This document shows positions 7,671 to 14,642 of a stretch of 16,485 nucleotides of DNA, piece after piece. The notes beneath the pieces are model-generated. The model worked only from the letters and a program-made list of their open reading frames with translations. It did no database searches and was not told where the DNA came from. Within the stretch, counting starts at the first letter, position 1. Each line of letters begins with the position of its first letter. Source of the stretch: CAZKUN01 sp964555935 (GTDB taxonomy: Bacteria; Armatimonadota; Zipacnadia; Zipacnadales; VGFC01); contig CAZKUN010000205.1 in assembly GCA_964555935.1 (NCBI GenBank), positions 1-16,485 on the forward strand, given 5' to 3'. A program made the position numbers and the translations under genes.

Positions 7671-8188
7671 CGCGTCCCGCAAGCTCGTGCCGGCGGGGGG
7701 GGGGCGTCCACCAGGCGCTCCTTCGCAACATGCGCCGCGTAAGCGACGTTGCGATCCTCGCCGTTCTCGGCCGCGGTCAGCACGTCGAGCGCCGACTCAT
7801 CGCCAAGCCTCCCGAGCGCCTCGACCACATACACGCGCACCATGCCATCAGGATCGGCGGCGGCCGATTTCAGCGGCTCCAGAGCGGCCAGTTCGCCGAT
7901 GCATCCCAGGCACTGCGCCGCCAGGCCTCGCACGTGTCGATTCTCGTCCGTGAGCGCCGCGATCAGCTCATCGACCGGCGCCGGCGCCATCCCGACCAGC
8001 GCGTGTTGCGTGCGGATTCGAAGCCGCCACGCATCCTCCGCCGGATCCGGCTTAGCCATCTTCGCGCGACTGTCCCAATCGATCACCCGGAACGCGTCGA
8101 GCAACTCGGTCGCCGTTGGGGCGTCGTCCTGCGCCCATCCACCGGCGCAGACCATCAGGGCAATTCCAAGCAATGCCACCCATCTCAT
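7667..8188 (-). CDS. Secreted HEAT-repeat protein (probably the N-terminal half of a HEAT-redoxin fusion)
   Basis: As read, this is a 173-residue protein. ATG 8188 is chosen because GAGGG lies 8 nt upstream and the start gives a clean signal peptide ('MRWVALLGIALMVCAGGWAQ'). An in-frame ATG at 8218 would add 10 polar residues in front. Residues ~60-155 hold about three HEAT-like helix pairs: 'ELIAALTDENRHVRGLAAQCLGCIG', then the segments starting 'ALEPLKSAAADPDGMVRVYVVEALGRLG' and 'ALDVLTAAENGEDRNVAYAAHVA'. HEAT arrays serve as protein-binding scaffolds. After the C10 tract (7704-7695) the frame gives only 'PARACGTR' and TGA, with poor third-position GC. The neighbouring frame gives good codon use and leads directly into the redoxin. 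The C-terminus is therefore probably an artefact of an indel or a programmed/variable slip. It follows the SUMF1-domain gene by 33 bp in the same operon. Confidence 0.78.
   Translation of the reverse strand: MRWVALLGIALMVCAGGWAQDDAPTATELLDAFRVIDWDSRAKMAKPDPAEDAWRLRIRTQHALVGMAPAPVDELIAALTDENRHVRGLAAQCLGCIGELAALEPLKSAAADPDGMVRVYVVEALGRLGDESALDVLTAAENGEDRNVAYAAHVAKERLVDAPPPPARACGTR
7695..7704 (-). repeat. Homopolymer tract C10 (minus strand) at the HEAT-redoxin junction
   Basis: A run of ten C on the minus strand lies inside the coding region. With 10 C the HEAT frame ends 26 bp after the tract. With 11 or 8 C it runs on in the redoxin frame. Such tracts are prone to assembly error and also to real slipped-strand variation, so length should be judged from reads. 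Confidence 0.9.
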
Positions 8189-8221
8189 GATTGGTACCCT
8201 CGGGTGTGTATAGTCCATCGC

Positions 8222-9058
8222 CTACTTCTCAACCACCACGCGAAATCCCACGTTGTACACTGCCATGAACGGCACGTAGCTCAACCGAAATGCCGACCGG
8301 CACCGTCGCGGCAGATCGTCCCACGATCCTCCCCGCACCACCTTCGGCCCATCGCCATCCGCTCCCGCGTGCGGGTACGGGGCGTAAGTCGTCTGGGTCC
8401 ACTCGCAGACATTCCCATGCATGTCGTGCAGGCCAAACGCGTTCGCCGCATACGTCCCCACCGGCGCCGACGCCACGTGGCCATCGTTCTTGCTGTTGTC
8501 GCGAACGGTCCACGGTTTCAGCCGTCCCAGATTCTGGTCCGCCGAGTTCGCGTGCTCCGCGATGCTCGCCTCGTCACCAAAGCTGAACGCGCCGTCCGTC
8601 CCCGCCCGGCACGAGTACTCCCACTCCGCCTCTGTCGGCAGTCGAAAGGTCTTGCCCAGTCTCTCCCCCAGCCACTCGCAGAACTCGTTCGCCCGCTCCC
8701 AGCTGACCCGCACCACCGGCATCTCAGGCGCGTTGATCGCGACTCCCGGCCCGACGCGGTCCTTGCCATGCGTGTCCATCCAGCCCGACTCGTGCTCTGC
8801 GTCAAAACACGCGTACTGCTGGTTCGTGATCTCAAACTTGCCCAGCAGGAAAGCGCTCTCGATCTTCACAACGCTCGCCGGCCCCTCGTCGCCGTCCAGC
8901 GGCGATTCATCCTCGGGCGCGCCCATCGTGAATTCGCCGGCGGGAATCTCAACCAGCGCCAGGCTCACGCCGTCACAGACCTCAACGGTCTGCTCGGCCT
9001 GCGCCATGGCCGCCAACGGCAGTGCGGCGGCCAATAGAATGAAGAGGGCTCTCCTCAC
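8222..9058 (-). CDS. Secreted SUMF1/FGE-like domain protein, lacking the FGE active-site cysteine pair
   Basis: The start is GTG 9058, which gives a signal peptide ('VRRALFILLAAALPLAAMAQ') and has GGAGAGGGGG just upstream. A longer frame reaching back to 9097 overlaps the preceding gene. The 278-residue protein is one formylglycine-generating-enzyme-like (PF03781) domain with characteristic blocks: 'IPAGEFTMGAPEDE', 'FEITNQQYACF', 'MPVVRVSWERANEFCEWLG', 'FRLPTEAEWEYSCRAG', 'FGLHDMHGNVCEWT', 'VVRGGSWDDLPRRCRSAFR' and the ending 'VGFRVV'. In true FGE two Cys in the region after 'RGGS' bind copper and oxidise sulfatase Cys. Here that region has a single Cys in a different context, so formylglycine synthesis is unlikely. 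The family includes binding-only and non-heme-iron members. The gene starts 2 nt after the stop of the HzsA-related gene (TGACGGTG), so the two are translated in tandem and the proteins may act together. No sulfatase gene is nearby. Confidence 0.87.
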   Translation of the reverse strand: MRRALFILLAAALPLAAMAQAEQTVEVCDGVSLALVEIPAGEFTMGAPEDESPLDGDEGPASVVKIESAFLLGKFEITNQQYACFDAEHESGWMDTHGKDRVGPGVAINAPEMPVVRVSWERANEFCEWLGERLGKTFRLPTEAEWEYSCRAGTDGAFSFGDEASIAEHANSADQNLGRLKPWTVRDNSKNDGHVASAPVGTYAANAFGLHDMHGNVCEWTQTTYAPYPHAGADGDGPKVVRGGSWDDLPRRCRSAFRLSYVPFMAVYNVGFRVVVEK

Positions 9059-9060
9059 CG

Positions 9061-12000
9061 TCAGCCCCCTCTCCGCTGAGAGAGCGCCCCGCGACACTCC
9101 GCGTCGGCCTCGCGGACGATCTCGCGCCGGTTCACCAAATCATCCGGCGCCACCTGACGCGTGACTTCCTGCCAGGAACCGTGATACGGCACGTTCAGGT
9201 CGATCCACGTGCTGAGCCGGTCCCACTCCTCATCCGTCAGCTCAACATCCTCGTGCCCCTTCCGGAGCATCTGCACGAGCTTGCTGGTCGACGCGTGAAA
9301 CTCCATCGGCGGCAGCAAGTGAATATCCGATTCCAGCCCCGCGCGCCGCACGTACGGATGCAGCGAGCTATAGGCGATGCTATACCGGTGATCCGGCTTC
9401 GCGTCTATCCCGCGCAAGTCCACCCGATGCGTCTCATCGTGACATGTCACGCACTTGCCCGTCAGGATCGGCTGCACCTCATCCTCAAACCGGAACGGTC
9501 GCGCCGCGCCATACCACGGCTCGATCTCGCTGATGCCGGCCTTCGTGGCCATCGTCGCCGCGGGCGCGGGCGCGGCGCCGCGCGCCTCGTGACAACCCAC
9601 GCACGCAACGTGCTCGCCAGGCATCGCCGTGAACCAGCTTCGCATCTGCTGATACGCCATGTTGTCTTCATCGATCGGCTGGACCGCGATCGGCGTGTTG
9701 GCCGGGATACTGAATAGGGCCGAGCCGTCCTCATGTACCGGCACGGTTCCCCAGATCTTCTTCACATCCCACGTGCCGTCGTGGCTCACCCCATAGTGGT
9801 CGCCATTGCCCCAGTAGCGGTAGATCGGCTCGACGATCCGCAGCTTCTTGATCGTCCCGCGAGGCACGCCCGCGAGGCCCGGACCGCTGTAGATGTCCTC
9901 CAGCCGGACCACCGCGTCATCCCGCGAGTAATCGACGCGCGACGGCATCACCCTCGGCTTTGCCCGCGCGCGCAGCGGGATCGGCTCGAAGAGATTCACG
10001 CCCGGCTCGGTGTGGATCGGCACGAGGTTGTCGTAGACATCCAGCAGGTAGATCCCCCAGCTCGCGCTCGGGCCGGGCTTGCATGAGACGATGAAGTACT
10101 TATCGCTCAGCGGGTGAGGCATTACAAACTGCGGCCACTGGCCCGTGGCGTACTGATCGATGATCAGCTCCTCGGGCTTGCGGTGGCGCTGCGGCAGGAT
10201 CTGCACCACGCCCTCCGCGCCCTTGAAGCCCTGCGCCACATCGACGATCGCCACCTCACCCATGCGCGCGTTGCCATGGTGCCCGGAGACAACGCTCACC
10301 ACGCGCGTGGGGCTATTCGGGATCGGCGTCGAGTAGAAGATCGAGTTCGGGAAGTAGCTATTCGTCGCGTAGTACGCCTGCTGCTCCGTCCCATCGGGGT
10401 TCATCGCGAACAGGATCCGGCTGAAGTAGTGCGGCGTGTCGTTGTACTCCCAGCGCGTGTAGAGCACGCGGCCGTCGGGCATCATCGTCGGATGCCACGA
10501 GTGGTCCTGATCGAAGGTAAGTTGCCGCACGAACTCGCCGTTCGCGTCCGCGCGATAGAGCAATCCCACGTGATCCGGGCCCGTGCACGGCACGGCCTGG
10601 AAGTTACGCGTCGAGCAGAAGATGATGTCGCCATCGGGCACGTAGCAGGCGTCGTAGTTGTCGACATCCGGGTACGGCGACGTCGTCACCTGACGCAGGT
10701 CCGCCCCATCGGCGCTCATCTCGTAGACCTGATACGTGTGGGGGCTCTCCTCGCCCGCCATGCTGAACATGAACTTCTCGCCGGAAAAGTGCAGGTCAAT
10801 ATCGCCTACAAAGCCCGGCTTCTGCGCGAAGATGTCGGTCACTTCGCCGCCCGTCGCCGGGTTGGCCAGAACGCTGATCGTCGTGTCGTAGTTCGTCCGC
10901 GGCAGGCTCGAGTTCCCATGCCAGTTCTGTGGCAGACCATGGTGGCCCTTACGCCGGATGAAAAGCAGATCATCGAACTGCAGCAGCGGGTGGTTCTCGA
11001 CCAGCGCCTCGCGCTTGGCAGCGTCGATGTCGGCCTGCCACTGGTCGATGCGATCCGCCTCCCTGACGGCCTCCGCGCTGGACATCGCTACCACGACCCA
11101 TTTCGCAGTGGCAGTGGCGTTCTCGGAGAAATCTCTCACCCGGCCGCGGAAGGCCTCGGCGCCTGTGTAGCCGGGGAAGCTCTCTGAGAGATCCCCGACA
11201 GCAATAACCCCGCAGGACAGGGAGTAAAGGCCCTCTGCGACGCTGGAAAGCTCGCGAGCGCTGAAGTAGGCTGACCGGGCGGAACGTCCCATCGCGGCAG
11301 AGACCTCATCGTCGCGCAGCTCCTTGACGCTCCACAGAACGACGCTGGCCTGGTCAACACCCCAACCATTCTTCTGGGTCCATTCAGCCTTCTGGGTGGC
11401 ATTGGCAAGACTGGCCTCGGCTGCATCCGCGAGGCGCGCTACGACGGTGGCGTCACCCACGTGGCTCCCAAACGCGTCCCAGATACCATCCTCGCGCTCC
11501 CAGTCCATTGCGGGAGCCTCGATGGGGAAGTCCTTCTTGACCATACCCCACAATTCGTTCACGCGCCGGTTGTGCCCAGGCGGAGTCGCGTCCGTGCCCT
11601 TGTAGGGCGTCATGTTGAAGTAGTAGCCCCAGCCGCCGGTGCGGTTGACGATCTTCAGGAGCAGCTCGTTGTCGCCCTCATTGAGCTTGACCTTAATCTT
11701 GTCCTGATCCGCCGCCGGGCCGCGAGGGACGTCATTCGCATGAACGCGCTTGCCGTTGAGGAACACCGCGAGGCCATCGTCGCTGCCGAGGTAGAGAGTG
11801 ACCTCCATCTCCTTCTCGGCCGTCACCACACGGTGCAGGTAGCAGATCGCGCCCTCGGTGATCTCAAAGTGCTGGTGCAGGTTGATGACCTGACCATCCA
11901 CGAGCCTGTCGCCCAGGCGCCACTTGGCCTCCGACTTCTTGATGCCCTCATACGTGGCGTCGAAGTCGGTCTCCGTCTCGGGCGGATAGGCCGTGTCGAA

Positions 12001-12261
12001 CTGCTTGTGATCGGTATTGCTGAACGACCCGATCATGTGCCACGGGCCGAGCGTCACGCCCTCGGGCGCGACGACGCTCCCGCGCTCCACAGCCTCACTC
12101 GCCTCAAGCCTGGCAAGCGACTCACACGCGGCCTGCCACGAGGTCTGCCACGTGTCTTGCTTCTCATACAGCGGCTTCACATCAGCCGACTGCGCCCCGG
12201 CAACGACGCCGAAAGCGATGAGCAGAACGATGCCGAACACACCCGCGCGTCGCATGACCAT
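9061..12261 (-). CDS. HzsA-related secreted protein: jelly-roll domain, beta-propeller, two c-type heme motifs
   Basis: ATG 12261 is chosen (GGGGAGG 6 nt upstream, then signal peptide 'RRAGVFGIVLLIAFGVVAGAQ'). An upstream in-frame ATG at 12384 would add 41 residues across the promoter. The product has 1066 residues. Residues ~65-200 form a jelly-roll ligand domain ('LYLGSDDGLAVFLNGKRV', 'NELLLKIVNRTGGWGYYF'). Residues ~200-420 are largely helical, ending at 'LPQNWHGNSSLP'. Residues ~450-800 are a PD40/TolB-like propeller ('YEMSADGADLRQVT', 'LFAMNPDGTEQQ'). The C-terminal part carries two heme-binding motifs, C887-VG-C890-H891 and C937-VT-C940-H941, with 'LHPYVRR', 'PMEFHASTSKLVQMLRKGH' and 'TWIDLNVPYHG'. 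This architecture matches planctomycete proteins named after the hydrazine synthase alpha subunit. Most occur without HzsB/C and outside anammox bacteria, so hydrazine synthesis is not implied. An exported electron-transfer or oxidase role is likely, with unknown substrate. It is first gene of the operon. Confidence 0.88.
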   Translation of the reverse strand: MVMRRAGVFGIVLLIAFGVVAGAQSADVKPLYEKQDTWQTSWQAACESLARLEASEAVERGSVVAPEGVTLGPWHMIGSFSNTDHKQFDTAYPPETETDFDATYEGIKKSEAKWRLGDRLVDGQVINLHQHFEITEGAICYLHRVVTAEKEMEVTLYLGSDDGLAVFLNGKRVHANDVPRGPAADQDKIKVKLNEGDNELLLKIVNRTGGWGYYFNMTPYKGTDATPPGHNRRVNELWGMVKKDFPIEAPAMDWEREDGIWDAFGSHVGDATVVARLADAAEASLANATQKAEWTQKNGWGVDQASVVLWSVKELRDDEVSAAMGRSARSAYFSARELSSVAEGLYSLSCGVIAVGDLSESFPGYTGAEAFRGRVRDFSENATATAKWVVVAMSSAEAVREADRIDQWQADIDAAKREALVENHPLLQFDDLLFIRRKGHHGLPQNWHGNSSLPRTNYDTTISVLANPATGGEVTDIFAQKPGFVGDIDLHFSGEKFMFSMAGEESPHTYQVYEMSADGADLRQVTTSPYPDVDNYDACYVPDGDIIFCSTRNFQAVPCTGPDHVGLLYRADANGEFVRQLTFDQDHSWHPTMMPDGRVLYTRWEYNDTPHYFSRILFAMNPDGTEQQAYYATNSYFPNSIFYSTPIPNSPTRVVSVVSGHHGNARMGEVAIVDVAQGFKGAEGVVQILPQRHRKPEELIIDQYATGQWPQFVMPHPLSDKYFIVSCKPGPSASWGIYLLDVYDNLVPIHTEPGVNLFEPIPLRARAKPRVMPSRVDYSRDDAVVRLEDIYSGPGLAGVPRGTIKKLRIVEPIYRYWGNGDHYGVSHDGTWDVKKIWGTVPVHEDGSALFSIPANTPIAVQPIDEDNMAYQQMRSWFTAMPGEHVACVGCHEARGAAPAPAATMATKAGISEIEPWYGAARPFRFEDEVQPILTGKCVTCHDETHRVDLRGIDAKPDHRYSIAYSSLHPYVRRAGLESDIHLLPPMEFHASTSKLVQMLRKGHEDVELTDEEWDRLSTWIDLNVPYHGSWQEVTRQVAPDDLVNRREIVREADAECRGALSQRRGG

Positions 12262-12307
12262 CCGGAGCCTCCCCTTCGATCCATCCGAAGGATAGTCGTT
12301 AGGATCC

Positions 12308-12336
12308 AATATACGCGATGGATTGCCGCCCGTCCA
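12308..12336 (-). promoter_or_regulatory. Sigma70-like promoter for the HzsA-like operon
   Basis: On the minus strand TGGACG (12336-12331) is separated by 17 bp from TATATT (12313-12308). This gives 4/6 and 5/6 matches to the -35 and -10 consensus. The expected start point near 12301 would leave about a 40-nt leader before ATG 12261, containing the GGGGAGG ribosome site. This supports the shorter start of the HzsA-like gene. Confidence 0.5.
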
Positions 12337-12429
12337 CTTTCGCCCGGACGCGCAAACCGTCCTCTTCATGCAACTCCCTCTCATACCAAGCGTCTAACCC
12401 ATCAAGTGTTCCCTCAGGGGAGAAACGGG

Positions 12430-12801
12430 GTGGACCGGATGAGATGGCTCATTGCAGCGATGGCCCTAACACTGGCAGCGACCGTGATGGCAGCAAGCAG
12501 CCCGGCCGAGACTGTGCCGTTTGATCACTGGGTCCCCGACCAGGTGAAGGCGCTGTCCGACGCCGGCGTCCTCACGCCGAGGGTCAAGATCCACCTCAAT
12601 CCTCGCGCGCCATTCCCAACCGATGTGCCCGAGACGCACTGGGCCTTCGCGGCCGTCGCCAATCTCTGGGCCGCCGGAATCATCGAGGGCTACCCGCCCG
12701 GCGCCGGCACTGGTCCCGTCTTCGCCGACAACACGGACGAGCCGATCCGCATCAAGCTCCGCCCAGGCATGAGCCCAGCCGAAACGGTGCCTTTCGACTA
12801 G
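12430..12801 (+). CDS. Small secreted S-layer-homology (SLH) domain protein
   Basis: This is a 123-residue protein. GTG 12430 lies 7 nt after AGGGGAG (12416-12422); ATG 12439 is an alternative. The long open frame upstream is antisense to the HzsA-like gene and is not coding. Residues 4-22 are a signal peptide ('RWLIAAMALTLAATVMAA'). Two SLH-type units follow: a degenerate one ('PFDHWVPDQVKALSDAGVL', ~30-48) and a good one ('DVPETHWAFAAVANLWAAG' then 'IIEGYP', ~60-85). SLH units usually anchor proteins to the cell wall or outer-membrane-linked polymers, normally three per protein. The segment SPAETVPFD occurs twice, at residues 24-32 and again as the last nine residues (115-123), where the next unit would begin. 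The protein thus looks like a truncated member of a larger SLH family, or a minimal anchor. It is divergent from the HzsA-like operon across a 168-bp spacer. No clear plus-strand promoter was seen. Confidence 0.75.
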   Translation: MDRMRWLIAAMALTLAATVMAASSPAETVPFDHWVPDQVKALSDAGVLTPRVKIHLNPRAPFPTDVPETHWAFAAVANLWAAGIIEGYPPGAGTGPVFADNTDEPIRIKLRPGMSPAETVPFD

Positions 12802-12837
12802 AAGTGGCTTCAAAACCCCCGTAGGTCGAAGCTCCAG

Positions 12838-12860
12838 GGAAACTCGTCGTCTGAGTTTCC
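12838..12860. terminator. Hairpin between convergent SLH and GH5-like genes, possible bidirectional terminator
   Basis: A perfect 8-bp stem GGAAACTC/GAGTTTCC with a 7-nt loop lies in the 95-bp spacer between two converging genes. A weaker imperfect hairpin follows at about 12872-12896. Neither has a T tract, so termination efficiency is uncertain. Position between converging stops is the main support. Confidence 0.4.
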
Positions 12861-12896
12861 ACGACCGGTCCAGTTGTTGGGGTTCTGAAACCAACT

Positions 12897-14411
12897 CTAG
12901 GGCTTCCGCGCCTCCACAATCCCCGCGTCGATATACTGCCCACCGGAATCCTGCCGGCAGTGGATCGCGATCACGTTGCCCGACCGCCTCAAGGCCGTCC
13001 GCACGCTGATCGGCAGGGGCACGGCGGCATACTCCGTCTTGTACCCCTTCACCTCACACGCGAGCACGCCGTTGATGTAAACGTCCGCGTCGTCGTCGTG
13101 GTAGATCCAAAGATACAGCTCGCCCGTCGGCCGACCGTTGATGGCGAATTCCCGACGAAGCCAGATGTCATCACTCGTCCACTCGGTCCTCGGCCGGCGC
13201 GAGAACTTCGGCTCTTCCTTGCCAAACGGCGCGGCCCCCACCGACCAGTCATCATCCTCGTAATCGGGCCTGAACCACCGCTCGCCGGGCTGATCGAACG
13301 TGTAGCGCCACGGCACAACCGTGTCGCGCGATGTCGGTACGATCTCGTAGAGGACCACTTTGCGGGTGATGTCGCCGATGCTCAGCACCTCGCCCGGGTC
13401 CCACGGTTTGCCGTCCGCGTGGAAGAGATCATGAAACCACAGTACCGGCTCGTCGGCGCCCTCCTCAGACCCCCACGGGTAGTGCGTCTGCGTCTTCCCC
13501 GCCACGAGGCCCCAGCAGTAACACCCCACCCGCTTTCGTTCGAACACGGGCAACTGCGTCTGATACGATCCGCCAAGCGTCCGCGCCATCCACTCCGTGC
13601 ATATGATCGGCCTGCCATGCTCGCGCAGCCGTCGGATCCCCGATTCCAGCCCCGCCACGTCACCGTAGATGTGGAAGCTGACCACGTCCGACATCTCGAT
13701 CTGCGCCTCGTTCAGCTTCTCCAACTCCGCCCACACGCCCACCGTCAGGGGCTGCGTCGCTCCGGCCTCTCGCGCCCACGCGAACGCGGCCTCCACCAGG
13801 GGCAGGCTATCGTCCCCCATGTCCGAGTTGCCCGGCTCGTTGTATAGGTCCCACAGCACCACGCGCTCGTCCTCGGCGAATCGCCCGACGACGTCCTTCA
13901 CGTACCGCTCGAGTTGCGGCCAGGCATCGCGATCCCGCACCCGAGCCGCCCCCGGGCTCGCCACCCATTGGCTGTTATGAATCCCCGGAACGGGGTCTGG
14001 CTGCGGACCGGCGACCGGCTCTTTGCCGCTGAACGCGCAGTCATCAAACGGCATCGGCATCACGGAGATACCATGCTCCTCGGCGATGCTCATGAACGCG
14101 TCCAGTCGCTCGCAGAAGCCCTCCGGATCCGCCTCCCACGCCACGTAATTCAGGAACACGCGACACGTGTTGAAGCCCGTCGCCTCGGCCCATCCAAGCT
14201 CCCGGTCAATCGTCTCGGGGTCGAACCCATCCGCCTGCCACATGTCGACATCGTTCACCGCCGTGCTGGTCACGTAGTTGAAGCCGACCAACCACGGCTG
14301 TTGCTCGTACCAATCCCACGCCTTCGCCGCCGACCACCGCTCTTCGGCGCCCGCATTGGCCACCGGCACAACAAGCCCCGCCAGAACGAGGGGCAATCTC
14401 TCGGAACGCAT
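12897..14411 (-). CDS. Secreted GH5-like (clan A) glycoside hydrolase with C-terminal galactose-binding-like domain
   Basis: This 504-residue enzyme starts at ATG 14411, preceded by AGAGGAG. Residues 1-22 form a signal peptide ('MRSERLPLVLAGLVVPVANA'). A TIM barrel spans about residues 28-330, starting with 'LVGFNYVTSTAVNDVDMW' and 'GFNTCRVFLNYVAW'. E192 in 'WDLYNEPGN' fits the acid/base at the end of strand 4. E273 in 'IICTEWMAR' fits the nucleophile at the end of strand 7. 'VSFHIYGD' carries the conserved His/Tyr of the family. Residues ~350-504 are a jelly-roll ('WFRPDYEDDDWSVGAAPFG', 'DDDADVYINGVLA', 'IHCRQDSGGQYIDAGI') resembling the sugar-binding domain of GH2-type enzymes. It is probably a beta-glycanase or exo-acting beta-glycosidase. 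The subfamily and substrate (cellulose, xylan or mannan) cannot be fixed by eye. It is transcribed alone, with a palindrome-rich spacer upstream. Confidence 0.85.
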   Translation of the reverse strand: MRSERLPLVLAGLVVPVANAGAEERWSAAKAWDWYEQQPWLVGFNYVTSTAVNDVDMWQADGFDPETIDRELGWAEATGFNTCRVFLNYVAWEADPEGFCERLDAFMSIAEEHGISVMPMPFDDCAFSGKEPVAGPQPDPVPGIHNSQWVASPGAARVRDRDAWPQLERYVKDVVGRFAEDERVVLWDLYNEPGNSDMGDDSLPLVEAAFAWAREAGATQPLTVGVWAELEKLNEAQIEMSDVVSFHIYGDVAGLESGIRRLREHGRPIICTEWMARTLGGSYQTQLPVFERKRVGCYCWGLVAGKTQTHYPWGSEEGADEPVLWFHDLFHADGKPWDPGEVLSIGDITRKVVLYEIVPTSRDTVVPWRYTFDQPGERWFRPDYEDDDWSVGAAPFGKEEPKFSRRPRTEWTSDDIWLRREFAINGRPTGELYLWIYHDDDADVYINGVLACEVKGYKTEYAAVPLPISVRTALRRSGNVIAIHCRQDSGGQYIDAGIVEARKP

Positions 14412-14438
14412 GGTGCGTGTCTCCTCTGCTCATGCAAA

Positions 14439-14464
14439 CCGGCATGGAGTCTCCCCCATGCCGG
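14439..14464. repeat. Palindrome A, 9-bp arms (CCGGCATGG / CCATGCCGG)
   Basis: Perfect 9-bp arms (14439-14447 and 14456-14464) enclose an 8-nt loop AGTCTCCC. It is 28 bp upstream of the GH5-like start codon on the minus strand. A copy of an arm of palindrome D (TGCTCATGC, 14427-14435) lies beside it, overlapping the approach to the ribosome site. Confidence 0.75.
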
Positions 14465-14496
14465 CTGATGTTCGATCCCGCCCGCCGTCCGCTGTC

Positions 14497-14520
14497 GTAG
14501 GTCGGATCTCCAGATCCGAC
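14497..14520. repeat. Palindrome B: GTAG plus 9-bp arms (GTCGGATCT / AGATCCGAC)
   Basis: GTAG (14497-14500) is followed by perfect 9-bp arms (14501-14509, 14512-14520) around a CC loop. It shares the 'GTAG, 9-bp arm, (T)CC(C) loop' layout with palindromes C and D although the arm sequences differ. Confidence 0.8.
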
Positions 14521-14555
14521 GCCATTGCCGTCCGCCGCTCGTTGTCGTCCGGAGG

Positions 14556-14575
14556 GGCCGAATACGAGATCGGCC
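14556..14575. repeat. Short palindrome GGCCGA / TCGGCC
   Basis: Perfect 6-bp arms (14556-14561, 14570-14575) enclose an 8-nt loop. They are nested in a possible outer CCGGA/TCCGG pairing (14549-14553 with 14585-14589). It lies between palindromes B and C and is weaker than them. Confidence 0.45.
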
Positions 14576-14606
14576 ATCGAAGTATCCGGCCCGCGCCGTC
14601 GCCCGC

Positions 14607-14631
14607 GTAGCGACGGGCTTCCAGCCCGTCG
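14607..14631. repeat. Palindrome C: GTAG plus 9-bp arms (CGACGGGCT / AGCCCGTCG)
   Basis: GTAG (14607-14610) is followed by perfect 9-bp arms (14611-14619, 14623-14631) around a TCC loop. It has the same layout as palindrome B, with unrelated arm sequence. Confidence 0.8.
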
Positions 14632-14642
14632 AATGCCGTCTC

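Noticed and set aside
7448..9037. 529-codon open frame on the plus strand
   Set aside because: It is antisense to the redoxin, HEAT and SUMF1 genes, is very rich in Arg, Pro and His with no domain pattern, and lacks a plausible start. It is a shadow of high-GC coding sequence.
10114..11187. 357-codon plus-strand frame
   Set aside because: It is antisense to the propeller region of the HzsA-like gene, which has clear family motifs; the plus-strand product is His/Arg/Val-rich and unrecognisable.
9061..12261. True hydrazine synthase (anammox) alpha subunit
   Set aside because: No HzsB/HzsC or other anammox gene is adjacent, and the architecture is shared by many related proteins in non-anammox bacteria.
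12262..12384. Extension of the HzsA-like protein to the upstream ATG at 12384
   Set aside because: The extra 41 residues are polar, would bury the signal peptide and would overlap the promoter-like site; the ATG at 12261 has a good ribosome site.
11461..12429. Long plus-strand frame running into the SLH gene
   Set aside because: It is antisense to the HzsA-like gene and to its promoter. Only the part from GTG 12430, with its own ribosome site and signal peptide, looks coding.
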